NCBI GenBank assembly: GCA_963843645.1
Contig: CAWJLE010000001.1
Location: 1,240,001-1,304,000, forward strand
Origin: CAWJLE01 sp963843645
GTDB taxonomy: Bacteria; Chloroflexota; Anaerolineae; DAOTYC01
Length of the DNA stretch: 64,000 bases
Reading direction: 5' to 3'
Shown here: in pieces, positions 9,473 through 18,649 of the stretch
Layout: each line of letters begins with the position of its first letter
Numbering within the stretch: position 1 is the first letter of the stretch
Program-made: the position numbers and the translations under genes
Notes under the pieces: generated by a model
Databases searched by the model: none
Told to the model about the DNA's origin: nothing
What the model saw: only the letters and a program-made list of their open reading frames with translations

Positions 9473-11191
9473 GTGATCAGAGTCCAGCCCGGTGGCGTCG
9501 ATCCTGAAGACATCCGAAAGCTGCGCCTGTTCAGCGTGTTGAGCGACACCGATCTGAAGAGCCTGGCCGCGCACGCCGAAAAGGTGACTTTCGAGTCGAA
9601 GGATCGGATCGTCACCGAAGGCAACGCGGGCGACTACTTCTACGTCATCGTCTCCGGTGAGGTGCGGGTCTTGCGCGAGGACGACGGCGGCGCACGGCAG
9701 CCGCTCAGCAGCCTCGGCGAGGGCGCGTTCTTCGGTCAAGAAGCGCTGCTATCCGGGCGACTGAGCACCGTCACCGTCGAAGGCGTCGAGACAGGAACTC
9801 TGCTCCGATTCAGCGCCCAGAGCTTCAGAATCTTTGAGGCTGATCCCCAGCTCTCCAAGGTTATCCGCGAAATGAGCGGTGCCCGCTCGGCAGTGAATCC
9901 CCACTCATTCAGGGGGCAGACCCCCGGAGAGCTGTGTCTGGCCGCCGAGCGCCGCCATCCGTATGCCTTGGCTGAGTCGATCATTGCGCCGGTGCTGGCC
10001 GCCATCGCGATGAGCATTGGGCTCGCGGTTCTGGCCGGACAGGGCGCCCTGGGAGCGGGCTCTATCCTGGCCGTCGGCACGTTGCTGGCCGTGGCGCTCA
10101 CGATTTGGGTCGTCTGGCTGATCGCGGATTGGTGGAACGATCAGTACATCGTCACCACCAGGCGCGTGATCGAGATCGAGCGAGTGCTGCTGTTCTATGA
10201 GAAGCGCCTCGAAGCACCCATCGAGCGGATCCAGAGCGTCAACATCAGCACCCCGTTCCCCATGGGCAACCTGGTCGGCTACCAGGACGTGCTCATCAAA
10301 ACCGGGAGCTCGGCTCGGCCGATCAAGTTCGCGGCTGTCGCCAACGCCGAGCGCCTCCAGCAGAAGATCTTGGATGCGAGGAACCTTGCCGTGTCGCAGG
10401 AGACGCTGCTGAAGCCCGGGGAGATTGAGGACGACCTCCGCCGCCGATTGGAGGGCGCGGAGGGCGCCGCTGGGTCACAGCCTGCCCCTGCCGATGACGA
10501 GATCATCGACGATCTGCCTCGCCCGGTTCGTGGTTCCAGCGTGTGGAGTGTGCTGTGGCACGCCGTGGACTACCTGATCCCACGGGTGGAGGAGCATCGC
10601 AAGACGGCCATCGTGTGGCGGCGGCATCCGTTCATCTTGCTGCGGCAGGTCATCTTGCCATTGCTATGTGCCCTCCTGCTCGTGCCGCTGTCCGTCCTGG
10701 CGCTTTTCGATGCCTCTCCCCTGGTCTGGTTTTTCCAGTTTCCGGGTGGCTGGCTGCTTCTGGGCTTCCTGAACGTCGGCGTTCTGGTATGGCTGTTGTG
10801 GTCGTACGAGGATTGGCACAATGACTACTACGCTGTCACCGACACACAAATCATCGACCGAAACAGCTTGCCGCTCGGCATCAGCGAGGACAAGCGTGCC
10901 GGTCCCTTCGACGCTATTCAGAACGTCGACGTGGACGTGTCGGGCTTCTTCAGGGTACTGCTGGATATGGGAGACGTCCTGGTAAGCACGTCCGGCCAGG
11001 GAGAGGCCTTCACGTTCGACTCCATGTTCCGGCCGCGGGAAGTCCAGCAGGAGATCATGCGCCGGCTCGATGCGTATCGCGATCGAGTACGCCAGCGCCA
11101 GGCGCAGCAGCGGCGCAGTGAGATGGCGGATTGGTTCGCCGCCTATCGAGGCCTGACCGAGGGAACGAATTCGGACAAGAGTTCGTCCTGA
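9473..11191 (+). CDS. cyclic-nucleotide-binding domain fused to two membrane-anchored bacterial PH domains
   Basis: About 573 residues. Residues ~12-130 form a CNB domain (LFSVLSDTDLKSLA, GDYFYVIVSGEVRVL, phosphate-binding cassette region GEGAFFGQEALLSGR). Then come a hydrophobic hairpin (~164-220) and a bPH2/DUF304-like domain (NDQYIVTTRRVIEIE, PIERIQSVNI, GNLVGYQDVLIKTG). After an acidic linker a second TM pair (~385-440) leads into a second bPH2 unit (NDYYAVTDTQIIDRN, FDAIQNVDVD, MGDVLVSTSG). The start is set at GTG because GGAG lies seven bases before it; an upstream in-frame TTG sits almost on the predicted transcription start. It probably senses a cyclic nucleotide at the membrane; output unknown. 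Confidence 0.85.
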   Translation: MIRVQPGGVDPEDIRKLRLFSVLSDTDLKSLAAHAEKVTFESKDRIVTEGNAGDYFYVIVSGEVRVLREDDGGARQPLSSLGEGAFFGQEALLSGRLSTVTVEGVETGTLLRFSAQSFRIFEADPQLSKVIREMSGARSAVNPHSFRGQTPGELCLAAERRHPYALAESIIAPVLAAIAMSIGLAVLAGQGALGAGSILAVGTLLAVALTIWVVWLIADWWNDQYIVTTRRVIEIERVLLFYEKRLEAPIERIQSVNISTPFPMGNLVGYQDVLIKTGSSARPIKFAAVANAERLQQKILDARNLAVSQETLLKPGEIEDDLRRRLEGAEGAAGSQPAPADDEIIDDLPRPVRGSSVWSVLWHAVDYLIPRVEEHRKTAIVWRRHPFILLRQVILPLLCALLLVPLSVLALFDASPLVWFFQFPGGWLLLGFLNVGVLVWLLWSYEDWHNDYYAVTDTQIIDRNSLPLGISEDKRAGPFDAIQNVDVDVSGFFRVLLDMGDVLVSTSGQGEAFTFDSMFRPREVQQEIMRRLDAYRDRVRQRQAQQRRSEMADWFAAYRGLTEGTNSDKSSS

Positions 11192-11259
11192 AGAGGGCTC
11201 GCTCGGTCAGATCGGTGTGATTGCCCTGGAGTCGCTCATGCTTCGGGGAAAAGGTGTGA

Positions 11260-11265
11260 TATAAT
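11260..11265 (+). promoter_or_regulatory. extended -10 promoter element before a TPR gene
   Basis: TATAAT preceded by TGA (TGnTATAAT form). The -35 region 17 bases upstream (ATGCTT) is poor, as is common with extended -10 promoters. Confidence 0.45.
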
Positions 11266-11336
11266 GGCGGCAGAGCTCTCCGGCTTGTGGCGAGCGCCTG
11301 CCGCGCGTTGCTCCCGGAGCCTGGAGTCTGTCGACC

Positions 11337-12497
11337 GTGTACATCCGTTCGGAAAGAAAACACAAGACATCCGCGTTCAGAGTCCTGCTGCTCTTGACTC
11401 TGAATCTGATCGGTCTCTACATATTGACGGAGCGGAGAGACATCCTCAAGCCCCTCGGCCCCACGCCCACGCCGACTCTGACGGCGGGCTATTACCTCGA
11501 AAAGGGCGACACCAGCTACTGGCAGGGCCGGATCGACGCGGCGATTGAGTTCTATCGCACCGCGGGAGAGAAGGATCCCCGGCAAGCGGCCGGATACGCC
11601 CGCGCCGCTCGCCTGCTGGCGTTTCGTGGGCGGACGTCGGAGGCCGTCAGTCTGGCCCGTGATGGGGCTCAGGGCGACCCTCGCAACCCCGAAGGGCAGG
11701 CCGCACTGTGCATGGCCTTGGACTGGGACAAGCAGTACGACGAGGCGATCAGCGCCTGCCTGAAGGCCATCGATCTCAACCCTAACTACGCAGAGGCGTA
11801 TGCCTACCTGGCGGAGACCTACGCCGACAAGGCGATCTGGATCAAGGCGCGAGACTCAGCCGACAAGGCCGTTGCCTTAGACGCCAACAGCGTAGATGCG
11901 CATCGCGACCTGGCCTACGTTTGGGAAATGCAGGGCAAGAACAAGCAGGCGATTGAGGAGCTGCAGCGGGCCGTGGAGCTGCATCCCAAACTGGGGAGTC
12001 TATACGTGGCCCTCGGCCGGAACTACCAGTTGCTGCGCGATGCCAACCGGGCCATCGCCCAATTCCAGACGGCTACCGAAGTGGATCCGCGCAATGCGGA
12101 AGCGCACGAGTTATTGGGATGGGCCTACTACGGCAAGAATGACTACGACCGCGCCGTGGACGCCCTCGAGAAGGCGGTGAAGATCGATCCCGATCGAGCG
12201 ACAGCCTGGGGCAAGCTGGGTATCGCACTGTACGTACAGCAGAACTACGAGGCCGCTATCCCGGCTCTGGAGCAGGGCATCGGGCTCGGCCTCAACTCGA
12301 TCGAGTATTACTACGAGCTGGGCCTGTGTTACGCTTATCTGGACGAGTGTGCAGACGCACAGGTTTGGTTCGAGAAAGCGCTGGAAGTCGATCCACTCGC
12401 GCAGCCCGCGCTCGACGGGCTGCAAACGTGCCAGCAGCAGCTGGCGACCCCCACTCCGAGTCCAACCCCACGCCCAAAAGCCGCGCGATCCAAGTAG
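11337..12497 (+). CDS. membrane-anchored TPR protein
   Basis: 386 residues from a GTG start. A basic N-terminus is followed by one membrane segment (FRVLLLLTLNLIGLYIL), a Thr/Pro linker (PTPTPTL), and then about nine TPR units to the end, with repeated cores such as GDTSYWQGRIDAAIEFYRTA, AYAYLAETYADKAIW, GKNKQAIEELQRAVELHP and NDYDRAVDALEKAVKIDP. The C-terminus is basic and Pro/Thr-rich (PTPSPTPRPKAARSK). Probably an outward- or cytosol-facing scaffold anchored at the membrane. No catalytic motif. The frame is unbroken. Confidence 0.85.
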   Translation: MYIRSERKHKTSAFRVLLLLTLNLIGLYILTERRDILKPLGPTPTPTLTAGYYLEKGDTSYWQGRIDAAIEFYRTAGEKDPRQAAGYARAARLLAFRGRTSEAVSLARDGAQGDPRNPEGQAALCMALDWDKQYDEAISACLKAIDLNPNYAEAYAYLAETYADKAIWIKARDSADKAVALDANSVDAHRDLAYVWEMQGKNKQAIEELQRAVELHPKLGSLYVALGRNYQLLRDANRAIAQFQTATEVDPRNAEAHELLGWAYYGKNDYDRAVDALEKAVKIDPDRATAWGKLGIALYVQQNYEAAIPALEQGIGLGLNSIEYYYELGLCYAYLDECADAQVWFEKALEVDPLAQPALDGLQTCQQQLATPTPSPTPRPKAARSK

Positions 12498-12660
12498 CAG
12501 TCTCCGATACGCGAATGTTCCGAAGTGGCCATGATGGTTTCCTCTTCGTTTTGGGCGAAAAACGGCGAAAAATGGAGATATTGCGAGAACGGGCCAAATA
12601 CAGGATAAATAAGCCCGTCTCCACTCCACTTCACGCGCTCTGGAGTCTATTTGTCTGAGT

Positions 12661-12689
12661 TTGCACTTTTGACCTGTTTAGGTTATGAT
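12661..12689 (+). promoter_or_regulatory. groESL promoter
   Basis: TTGCAC (12661-12666), 17-base spacer, TATGAT (12684-12689). The predicted start falls at the first half of the CIRCE operator. Confidence 0.65.
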
Positions 12690-12698
12690 ATAGCCGGA

Positions 12699-12725
12699 TT
12701 AGCACTCAGGCCTTTAGAGTGCTAA
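12699..12725 (+). promoter_or_regulatory. CIRCE operator (HrcA binding site)
   Basis: TTAGCACTC, nine-base spacer, GAGTGCTAA: an exact match to the CIRCE inverted repeat. In bacteria with HrcA this represses groESL in the absence of heat or folding stress. An hrcA gene is not in this window. Confidence 0.95.
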
Positions 12726-12766
12726 AATCATGTCGGCAAATCAAATCGAAGAGGAGGTATAGTACT

Positions 12767-13066
12767 ATGACGCTAAAACTCAAGCCTTTGGGTGACCGGA
12801 TTGTGGTCGAGCCTTCGGAGCAGGAAGAGAAGACGGCGAGCGGCATCATTCTGCCCGAGACCGCCAAGGAGCGGCCGCAGGAAGGGACCATCCTGGCTGC
12901 GGGCCCCGGCAAGTATGACGATGAGGGCAAGAAGCGGGTTCCGATGGACGTCAAGGTCGGGGACAAGGTTCTGTTTGCCAAGTACAGCGGGACCGAAGTC
13001 AAGGTTGAGGATAAGAAGCTATTGATCATGCGCGAAAGCGACATCATGGCGATTGTGGAGAAGTGA
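12767..13066 (+). CDS. groES: co-chaperonin GroES
   Basis: 99 residues, normal for the family. Caps the GroEL cavity in the cytoplasm. Family blocks visible: LKPLGDRIVVEP, TASGIILPETAKERPQEGTI, VPMDVKVGDKVLFAKYSGTE and LLIMRESDIMAIVEK. The mobile loop that contacts GroEL is the TASGIILPE region. The start ATG follows GAGGAGG; an in-frame extension further upstream reads into the CIRCE element and is rejected. First gene of the groESL operon. Confidence 0.97.
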   Translation: MTLKLKPLGDRIVVEPSEQEEKTASGIILPETAKERPQEGTILAAGPGKYDDEGKKRVPMDVKVGDKVLFAKYSGTEVKVEDKKLLIMRESDIMAIVEK

Positions 13067-13106
13067 TCGTTCACTCGACTCTGTGGGAGTTTAGGAGGAT
13101 TGAGAT

Positions 13107-14741
13107 ATGGCAAAACAGCTAGTTTTCTCGGAAGATGCTCGGCGCAATCTGAAAATTGGTGTGGACACGCTGGCTGAGGCGGTCAAGACGACGTTGGGTC
13201 CGAAGGGCCGGAACGTTGCTCTCGATAAGAAGTGGGGCGCTCCAACCGTCACACACGACGGCGTGACGGTCGCCAAGGAAATCGAGCTGGAAGAGCCTTT
13301 CCAGAATATGGGTGCCCAGTTGCTGAAGCAAGCCGCGACCAAGACGAACGATGTCGCCGGTGACGGCACGACGACGGCCACCGTTCTGGCGCAGGCGATT
13401 GTCACCGAGGGGCTCAAGAACGTGGCCGCCGGCGCTAACCCGATGCTGCTGAAGCACGGCATCGAGAAGGCGACAGCCGCCATCGTCGAGGCCATCAAGA
13501 AGATGAGCGTCGAGGTAGAGGGCAAGTCCGAGATCGCCAACGTGGCTGCCATTTCGGCCAACGACATGGAGATCGGCTCCTTGATCGCCGAAGTGATGGA
13601 CAAGGTCGGCAAGGACGGCGTCATCTCCGTCGAAGAGTCCAAGGGCCTGGCGTTCGAAACCGAGTACGTCGAGGGTATGCAGTTCGACCGCGGTTACATT
13701 TCGCCCTATTTCATTAGCAGCCCGGAAACCATGACGGCTGAGCTGGAAGACCCATACATCCTCATCTACGACAAGAAGATCTCCGCTGCTACCGATATTG
13801 TGCCCGTGCTGGAGAAGCTGGTTCAGCTGGGGAAGCGCGAGCTGGTTATTCTCGCTGAGGACGTGGAAGGCGAAGCGCTGGCGACTTTGGTGCTTAACAA
13901 GCTGCGCGGCGTGTTCAATTGCCTGGCGGTGAAGGCCCCTGGTTTTGGCGATCGTCGCAAGGCCATGTTGCAGGATATCGCGGTTTTGACCGGCGGTCAG
14001 GTCATCACCGAGGAGATGGGTCGCAAGCTCGAGTCGGTGACGGTGGCCGATCTGGGTCAGGCGCGCAAGGTGACGGCCAACAAGGACGAGACGACGATCG
14101 ATCGAAGGCAAGGGCGACGCGAGCCAGATCAAGGGCCGCATCGAGCAGATCAAGGTCGAGATCGAGAACTCCACCTCCGACTACGACAAGGAAAAGCTGC
14201 AGGAACGGCTGGCCAAGCTGGCGGGCGGCGTGGCGGTGATCCGCGTCGGCGCCGGCACGGAGACCGAACTGAAAGAGAAGAAGCACCGTGTTGAGGACGC
14301 GCTCTCCGCGACCCGTGCGGCCGTGGAAGAGGGCATCGTTCCTGGCGGCGGCACCGCGCTGATCAACGCGATCTCCGCGCTGGACGGTCTGACCATGCAC
14401 TATCCGGATGAGAACACCGGTGTGGCGATCATGCGCCGCGCCCTGGAAGAGCCGATGCGCCAGTTTGGCCGAGAATGCCGGTCAGGATGGTGCGGTGATC
14501 GTACGTGAAGTCGCAGCGCGCGCAGAAAGAGCAGAACAACGCGAACGTTGGCTACGACGTGCTGGCCGGCGAGTACAAAGACATGGTCAAGGTCGGCATC
14601 ATCGATCCGGCCAAGGTGACGCGCTCGGCGTTGGAGAACGCGGCTTCGATCTCCGCCATGATCCTGACGACTGAAGCTCTGATCGCCGATCTGCCGAAGA
14701 AGGAAGCGCCGGCGCCTGCGCCGCAGATGCCGGAGTATTGA
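13107..14741 (+). CDS. groL: chaperonin GroEL (three one-base insertions)
   Basis: ATP-dependent folding chamber subunit. Starts AKQLVFSEDARRNLKIGV and carries the ATP-binding block GDGTTTATVLAQAIV, VISVEESKGLAFETEYVEGM, KAPGFGDRRKAML, and near the end EEGIVPGGGTALI and VGIIDPAKVTRSALENAA. About 544 residues once frames are joined. Single extra bases near 14105, 14466 and 14513 shift the frame each time, while identity to GroEL continues, so errors are likelier than decay. The tail ends PAPAPQMPEY, without the GGM-rich repeat of many GroELs. Strong terminator follows. Confidence 0.95.
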
Positions 14742-14771
14742 TCTAAACCTCTGAGTCAAACAGAATCCTTG

Positions 14772-14802
14772 GAGCCCCTCCGGAGTCCGGAGGGGCTCTT
14801 TT
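14772..14802 (+). terminator. intrinsic terminator after groESL
   Basis: Thirteen-base perfect stem, GAGCCCCTCCGGA and TCCGGAGGGGCTC, around one central base, followed by TTTT. Confidence 0.92.
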
Positions 14803-14849
14803 GCCCCACGGCCGTGCCGATTAAAGTCATCCTAAGGTAAAATCAGCCG

Positions 14850-14890
14850 CCGTCATTTGCAAAAAAACCCTCGATAGGGTAAAATGACGG
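14850..14890. repeat. nested inverted repeat between groEL and the DnaJ gene
   Basis: Outer arms CCGTCATTT (14850-14858) and AAATGACGG (14882-14890) enclose an inner hairpin ACCCT-CGAT-AGGGT (14867-14880). There is no T-run after it, so it is not an obvious terminator. It may be an RNA element or operator in the leader of the following gene. Confidence 0.6.
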
Positions 14891-14954
14891 ATAATTTGTG
14901 TGCGAAATGCGTATGAGGTTATTAAGTGGCAAACATCAGCTCAAGGCCGTGTGA

Positions 14955-16088
14955 ATGAAAGACACCCCTGATCTGTACCGAATCTTGCAAATCGATCCTG
15001 GCGCTGACCCCGACGTTATCGATGCAGTCTACCGGCGTCTGGCACGCAAATATCACCCCGACGTGAACCCTTCGTCCGATGCGAATCGGCAAATGCAAGA
15101 CATCAATATGGCGTACGAAGTCCTGAGCGACCCTGATCGGCGAGCGGAGTACGATCGGCGCAACCATTTCTGGGGCCAGAAACAACAGCGACGGACGACC
15201 GCGACCTATCGCGATACCTACGTCCCTGCGCGACCGCGGCGGACTCGCCGCTACGCGGACGATGCCCCGCCCCGGCCCTCGCTGGTAGCGACGCCGGAAG
15301 TGCTGGACTTCGGCTCGCTGCCGCATGGATCTCGGCGCACGGCTTCTCTCCGAGTGGGAGTCACTCAAGGGCGCACCATCCGCGGACGTGTGGTGTCGAA
15401 CCAGTCGTGGATCAGCGTCAATACGCCGACCGAGTTGACCAACCTGGGCGAAGCGACGGTGGAAGTCACCGTGGATACGTCCGGACTGCGCGATGGAGTG
15501 ACGCACTTCGGGTCGGTGTCCATTGAGTCGCTGGCCTACGGCGGCCTGGCGGTCCCGGTGACCCTGTTTGTGCCTGAGGAGCCCAAACCGCGATTGCGCG
15601 TTGAGCCGGAAGTGCTGCGCTTCGACGCGCTCCCGGACAGCAACCAGATGCAGGTGCACCGCATACGCATTTGGGATGAGTCGGAGTGCCCGATGAGCGG
15701 CTCGATCCACGTCAAACCGGGATGGCTGAAGGCCAACGTTGTGGATTTCGAGAACGTCAGGGAAGTGACTGTGGAGTTGACCGCGGACGTCCGCGGGCTG
15801 CGTCCCGGTCAGTGTTACAGCGGCCGGATCGAGGTTCACTCGACCACGGGACGGGCAACGGTCGTGGTTAAGGTGACCGTCATGCCCGAGCCGACGCCCG
15901 TGTTCGACTTCGATCATGATACGCGCTGGGCGGAACAGCTGGCAAAGATCGAGGCGACAACCGAATGGGAACGGGCGTTCCTGCAAACGGTCCTCATTCA
16001 AGCCCGGCAGCGGGGGTGGAAGCCAACCATCTCACAGCGAGCGATGATCGAAAGCTTGTGGCGGCGACACCTGGAAAAGGACTTTTGA
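14955..16088 (+). CDS. J-domain protein with two C-terminal beta-sandwich (BACON/Ig-like) modules
   Basis: 377 residues. Residues 1-70 are a J-domain (DLYRILQIDPGADPDVIDA, YHPDVNPSSDANRQMQDINM, YEVLSDPDRRAEYDRRNHF) with the HPD tripeptide needed to stimulate DnaK. Canonical zinc-finger and DnaJ_C domains are absent. Instead, after a basic linker, two ~100-residue modules follow: PEVLDFGSLPHGSRRTASL...VDTSGLRDG...VPVTLFV and PEVLRFDALPDSNQMQVHR...ADVRGLRPG...VVVKVTV. The pattern of a W, alternating strands and a G-x-x-x-G-x-I-x-V turn resembles BACON or Ig-like folds. A short tail follows. Probably a specialised co-chaperone; next to groESL and gyrA. Confidence 0.8.
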   Translation: MKDTPDLYRILQIDPGADPDVIDAVYRRLARKYHPDVNPSSDANRQMQDINMAYEVLSDPDRRAEYDRRNHFWGQKQQRRTTATYRDTYVPARPRRTRRYADDAPPRPSLVATPEVLDFGSLPHGSRRTASLRVGVTQGRTIRGRVVSNQSWISVNTPTELTNLGEATVEVTVDTSGLRDGVTHFGSVSIESLAYGGLAVPVTLFVPEEPKPRLRVEPEVLRFDALPDSNQMQVHRIRIWDESECPMSGSIHVKPGWLKANVVDFENVREVTVELTADVRGLRPGQCYSGRIEVHSTTGRATVVVKVTVMPEPTPVFDFDHDTRWAEQLAKIEATTEWERAFLQTVLIQARQRGWKPTISQRAMIESLWRRHLEKDF

Positions 16089-16095
16089 CGGATAA

Positions 16096-18614
16096 ATGGA
16101 TATTGGGTTAATCAAGCTCGTTGACATAGATAAGAGAGATGCGGGGCGCCTACCTTGACTACGCTATGAGTGTCATCGTCGCCCGCGCACTTCCCGATGC
16201 ACGTGATGGCTTGAAGCCCGTGCATCGGCGCATTTTATACGCCATGCACGACATGGGGCTGCGTGCCAACACGCCCGTACAAGAAGAGCGCTCGTATCGT
16301 CGGTGAAGTGCTTGGGCAAATATCACCCGCACGGCGACTCGGCGGTCTACGATGCCATGGCGCGCATGGCGCAGGATTTTTCCATGCGCTACATGCTCGT
16401 CGACGGCCAGGGCAACTTCGGCTCCATCGACGGCGACAGCCCGGCGGCCATGCGATATACCGAAGCGCGGCTCTCGGCGATCGCCGAAGAGATGCTGCTC
16501 GATATCGACAAGGACACCGTCGACTTGGACGGACAACTTCGATGCCAGCTTGAAGGAGCCGTCTGTGCTGCCGGCGCGGCTGCCCAACCTGCTGCTGAAC
16601 GGCAGCTCGGGTATCGCCGTGGGCATGGCGACGAACATTCCGCCTCACAACCTGGGCGAGCTGTGCGACGCGATCGCCTACCTCATCGACCATTACGACG
16701 AAGTCGAGGAAGTCAGCGTCGACGATTTGATGCAGTTCGTCCAGGGACCGGATTTCCCGACGGCCGGGATCATCCTGGGCCAGGAAGGAATCCGCAGCGC
16801 CTATGCGACAGGCAAAGGCCGGATCGTGGTCCGAGCGGCGACGCAAATCGAGGAGATGCGCGGCGGACGATACCGGATCGTCGTCAGCGAGCTGCCTTAT
16901 CAGGTGAACAAAGCAGCGCTGTTGGAGAAGATCGCCGAACTGGTGCGCGCGGATCGCATCGACGGCATCTCCGACCTGCGCGACGAGTCCGATCGGCAGG
17001 GCCTGCAGCGTGGTCATCGAGCTCAAGCGCGGCGCCCAGCCGCGCAAAGTCCTGAACCAGTTGCTCAAATACACGCCGCTGCAGACCACTTTCGGCGTCA
17101 ACAATCTGGCGCTGGTACACGGCGAGCCGCGGCTGATTTCGCTGCGTCGCGCCCTTCGAATCTATATCGAACATCGCCAGGACGTCATCACCCGGCGCAG
17201 CCAGTTCGAGCTCGACAAAGCGAAGCGTCGCGCTCACATTCTGGAAGGGTTGCTCATTGCGCTGTCACGCCTGGATGAGGTGATCGCCACCATCCGGCAG
17301 TCACCCGATGCTGACGTGGCCCAACAGCGGTTGATGGAACGTTTTGGACTGACGGAGGTCCAGGCCCAGGCCATCCTCGACATGCAGCTCCGCCGCCTGG
17401 CGGCCCTCGAGCGGGAGAAAGTGGAGCAGGAATACGCCAAGGTTATGGAGAACATCGCCTACCTGGAAGACCTGCTGGCGCATCCGGAGAAGATTCTGGG
17501 GTTGATCAAAGAAGACGTGCTGTACCTGAAGGGCAAGTACAGCGATCCACGCCGGACGACGATTGCCTCGGCCGTGGCGGAAGATTTCACGCACGAGGAT
17601 CTGATCCCCGACGAAGACGTGCTCATCTCGATTACCCAGCGCGGCTACATCAAGCGGGTTCGCACGCGCACGTACCGGTCGCAGGGGCGGGGCGGCCAGG
17701 GCGTGATCGGCATGATGACTCGCGAGGAAGACGCCATTCGCTACATCATGGCAGCCCGCACGTTGAACGACATTCTGTTCTTCACCGACCGGGGCCGGGT
17801 CTTCAGGCAGAGGGTGCATCAACTGCCGGATGCGGACCGGCAGGCCAAAGGCGTCCCCCTGGTCAACGTCTTGCCCTTGAACGCCGGTGAACGCGTCACC
17901 GCCTCGGTGGCGATCCCAACCTACGAAAAGGCTTTCTTGGCCATGGTCACCGCCAGGGGCAAGATCAAGCGCGTCCACCTGGCGGAATTCGCCTCGGTGC
18001 GGCCGAGCGGCCTCATCGCCATGTCGCTGGAAGAGGGCGACTACCTGGGGTGGGTCAAGCTGACCCAAGGCGACGATGATCTTATCATCGTCACCGAGCG
18101 AGGCCAGGCGCTCCGGTTCGGAGAGGGAGAGGTGCGGCCCAGCGGACGCGCCGCCGCCGGCGTGCGAGCCATCCGGCTGGCGCAGGGCGACAGAGTCTCC
18201 AGCATGGACGTCGTCGTCCCGAACGGAGAGTTGCTGGTGATTACCGCGACCGGTTTTGGCAAGCGCGCGCCTCTGGGGGACTATCCGGTGAAACACCGGG
18301 GCGGCGGCGGAGTCGCCACCATCTCTCGATCCCAGAAGGCGAGCACTACGGTGGCCGCAGCGCGAGTGGTCAGGGTCGGCGACGAAATCCTGATCATCTC
18401 GTCGGAAGGCATGGTCATTCGCACCGACATCGCAAAGCTTCAGGCGGCGGGTCGGGCGGCGCGGGGGTCGAGAATCATGGCCCTGAAAGGCGGCGACCGG
18501 GTGGCCTCCATGGCCTGGGTCGCGGTCGACAAGACCCTGAGCGAGAACCAACCGGAGCCGCCCGCAGGGAACCAGAGCGCAAGCCCAGAGGATGGCCATG
18601 GCCCCGGCAAGTAA
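16096..18614 (+). CDS. gyrA: DNA gyrase subunit A (five one-base insertions)
   Basis: Cleavage/religation subunit of gyrase. Joined frames start MDIGLIKLVDIDKEM and continue YLDYAMSVIVARALPDARDG, KYHPHGDSAVYDAMARMAQD, PAAMRYTEARLS (catalytic Tyr) and LLNGSSGIAVGMATNIPPHN. The open C-terminal part holds the coiled-coil arm, QAQAILDMQLRRLAALE, and the beta-pinwheel with GyrA-box-like SQGRGGQG, which favours gyrase over topoisomerase IV. Extra bases near 16137, 16275, 16312, 16525 and 17006 break the first third. About 838 residues, normal size. The start is only eight bases after the DnaJ-like gene, so the two are probably cotranscribed. Confidence 0.93.
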
Positions 18615-18649
18615 GCCGTCTTGGCGCGAATCGCGGGCCGGGCGTTGAG

